A stretch of 5,885 nucleotides of DNA from DATIHF01 sp035480955 (GTDB taxonomy: Bacteria; Patescibacteriota; Microgenomatia; Woykebacterales; RBG-16-39-9b), in contig DATIHF010000075.1 of NCBI GenBank assembly GCA_035480955.1, positions 1 to 5,885 of the forward strand. The letters are read 5' to 3'. Position numbers and translations under genes: made by a program. Below the pieces are notes generated by a model that searched no databases, was not told the origin of the DNA, and worked only from the letters and a program-made list of their open reading frames with translations. This document shows positions 4,775 through 5,885 of this stretch, piece by piece; within the stretch, counting starts at the first letter, position 1, and each line of letters starts with the position of its first letter.

Positions 4775-5885
4775 TTAAGGCAGCTTAAAGGAGTAAAGTT
4801 TTTCACCAACACCAACATAAGCTATTTTTTGGCTTTCATCAACTAAAATTAAGCTGGCTTTTTTAAAGGTACTATTGGAATAAGCGGCCAGGTAGGAGCC
4901 TGACTTGTCGAGTACCACCACTCGTCCACTCCCAGTGTCTAAAATATAGAGGTTCTTGGTTGCAGAATTGGTAAAAATGTCTGAAGCCTCTGAGATTGGT
5001 TGAGACAAGCCCGAGGTAGTAAAGTTTTGATTTGCTCCGCCAGCAAATTTGTATATTGTTCCATTTTTAGCGATAACCCAAACAAAGGCGTCAATTGCCA
5101 TTGCAGTCGAGGAAGAAAGGTCTGGTTTATCCCCAGTTACATAAGCCTTCCCAGTACCTAAGCCCTGAGAGGTCGAGACGTATTTCCATATCTGTCCTTT
5201 GTTGGGATCGAGTAAATAAAGATTGTTCTGATAGGTTGCACTGCTTTGGATTTTTCCCCAATTGGCGCTGTTGCCGACACTGGTAACTTTGAATGAAGTG
5301 TCGAGTTTATTTATTCCTGTTAGGTTAGTCAGATAAAAACCAGCTGGATAGGAGGTTATTGTTTGTGGGGAAGCAGCAGATCCTGAGACTTCCAAACCAT
5401 TTTTGGTTCCTAAATCCAAGCTAAAAGTAGTTGCCCCTTCTCTATCAACTAAAAGGATTTGGCTTCCCAGTTGTGCCGCGTCATCAAGCTTTGCTCCTTT
5501 TTTTAGTTTTGAGAAATCAAAAAGAGTAGTCAGACTCACATTATTGGTTTTATTAATTTCTGCTTCCAAATCACTGCTTTTGTTTTCGAGCTCTTCAATT
5601 TTTGAGTTGTTAGGATCTTTTTTCTTAGCTTCCTCTAAGTCTTTATTGGCTGACTCCACCAATGTAAGGGCCTGAGTTGGATCAGTAGCTTTGAGACTCT
5701 CCGCTTCGTTTAGATTACTTTCAGCTGAGGAGATTGCAGTATTAGCTTTATTTTCTTTGACTGAGGATCTTTTACCAAAGAAACCAAAGAAAAGGCTCAG
5801 GAATAAGACTAAAATAATCACCGCAACAATCTGAATTATCCGAGCTTTGCGTCGGCTGACTGGGTCATATTCTTCTCCAGGTGGG
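4775..5885 (-). CDS. Membrane-anchored coiled-coil / beta-propeller-like protein, N-terminus outside window
   Basis: The frame stays open to the right edge (first full codon at 5884), giving at least 369 residues. The visible part starts with a charged segment (PPGEEYDPVSRRKAR), then one membrane helix (about 16-37), a Glu/Lys/Ala-rich coiled coil (about 46-115) containing TDPTQALTLVESANKDLEEA, and a beta-rich domain to the end. That domain repeats short strands such as NLYLLDPNKGQIWKYV, AFVWVIAKNGTIYKFAGG, NLYILDTGSGRVVVLDKSG and IAYVGVGEKLYSFKLP, a pattern of NHL/PQQ-like propellers. The positive charges before the helix suggest the propeller is outside the cell. A GTG at 5821 is not the true start, since it falls inside the membrane helix. 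Function is not known; a scaffold or surface-sensing role is only a guess. It lies 5 nt upstream of smpB, so it probably leads that operon. Confidence 0.8.
   Translation of the reverse strand, partial: PPGEEYDPVSRRKARIIQIVAVIILVLFLSLFFGFFGKRSSVKENKANTAISSAESNLNEAESLKATDPTQALTLVESANKDLEEAKKKDPNNSKIEELENKSSDLEAEINKTNNVSLTTLFDFSKLKKGAKLDDAAQLGSQILLVDREGATTFSLDLGTKNGLEVSGSAASPQTITSYPAGFYLTNLTGINKLDTSFKVTSVGNSANWGKIQSSATYQNNLYLLDPNKGQIWKYVSTSQGLGTGKAYVTGDKPDLSSSTAMAIDAFVWVIAKNGTIYKFAGGANQNFTTSGLSQPISEASDIFTNSATKNLYILDTGSGRVVVLDKSGSYLAAYSNSTFKKASLILVDESQKIAYVGVGEKLYSFKLP

Noticed and set aside
5095..5675. Two plus-strand frames (5095-5286 and 5403-5675)
   Set aside because: They are antisense to the propeller protein, low in complexity and without recognisable motifs.
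1..5885. CRISPR array, defence island or phage genes
   Set aside because: No regularly spaced repeats, and no nuclease, transposase, integrase or phage structural gene could be recognised.

Overview
The window looks like a piece of a small bacterial genome with about 40% G+C. My best guess at lineage is a Patescibacteria/CPR bacterium (Microgenomates-like). This is inference from the style of the proteins, the weak or absent Shine-Dalgarno sites before several genes, and a two-helix membrane protein and a coiled-coil/propeller protein that resemble families I associate with that group. No taxonomic marker was searched.

Left part (1-2016): two cell-envelope genes diverge from a 166-bp control region. 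A GT-C fold, multi-pass membrane glycosyltransferase runs off the left edge on the minus strand. A membrane-anchored sortase runs on the plus strand and ends at a bidirectional terminator (1984-2016). The glycosyltransferase has a strong extended -10 promoter (TGCTATAAT).

Middle part (2012-3198), minus strand: an RNA-rich cluster in the order tRNA-Ser(GCU), tRNA-Ser(UGA), a two-helix membrane protein gene, tRNA-Arg(GCG), tRNA-Ser(CGA). It starts at a good promoter that overlaps the comF stop codon and ends at the shared terminator. All four tRNAs encode their CCA. Downstream of the last tRNA a 14-bp copy of its 3' end is repeated, and the two copies bracket a 42-bp palindromic, REP-like insert.

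Right part (3195-5885), minus strand: a membrane-anchored coiled-coil/propeller protein (N-terminus outside the window), smpB, ssrA (tmRNA), a terminator, then comF. smpB and ssrA together form the trans-translation ribosome-rescue system; their adjacency suggests joint transcription. The tmRNA tag reads ANKAFSPSYAYA, which lacks the common LAA ending. comF has an extended -10 placed so that its mRNA could start at the ATG itself.

I see no CRISPR array, transposase, phage gene or recognised defence system. The points most worth a second look are the REP-like insert at the tRNA end, the tRNA-Arg with anticodon GCG, the tag ending, and the protein gene sitting 11 nt behind a tRNA.
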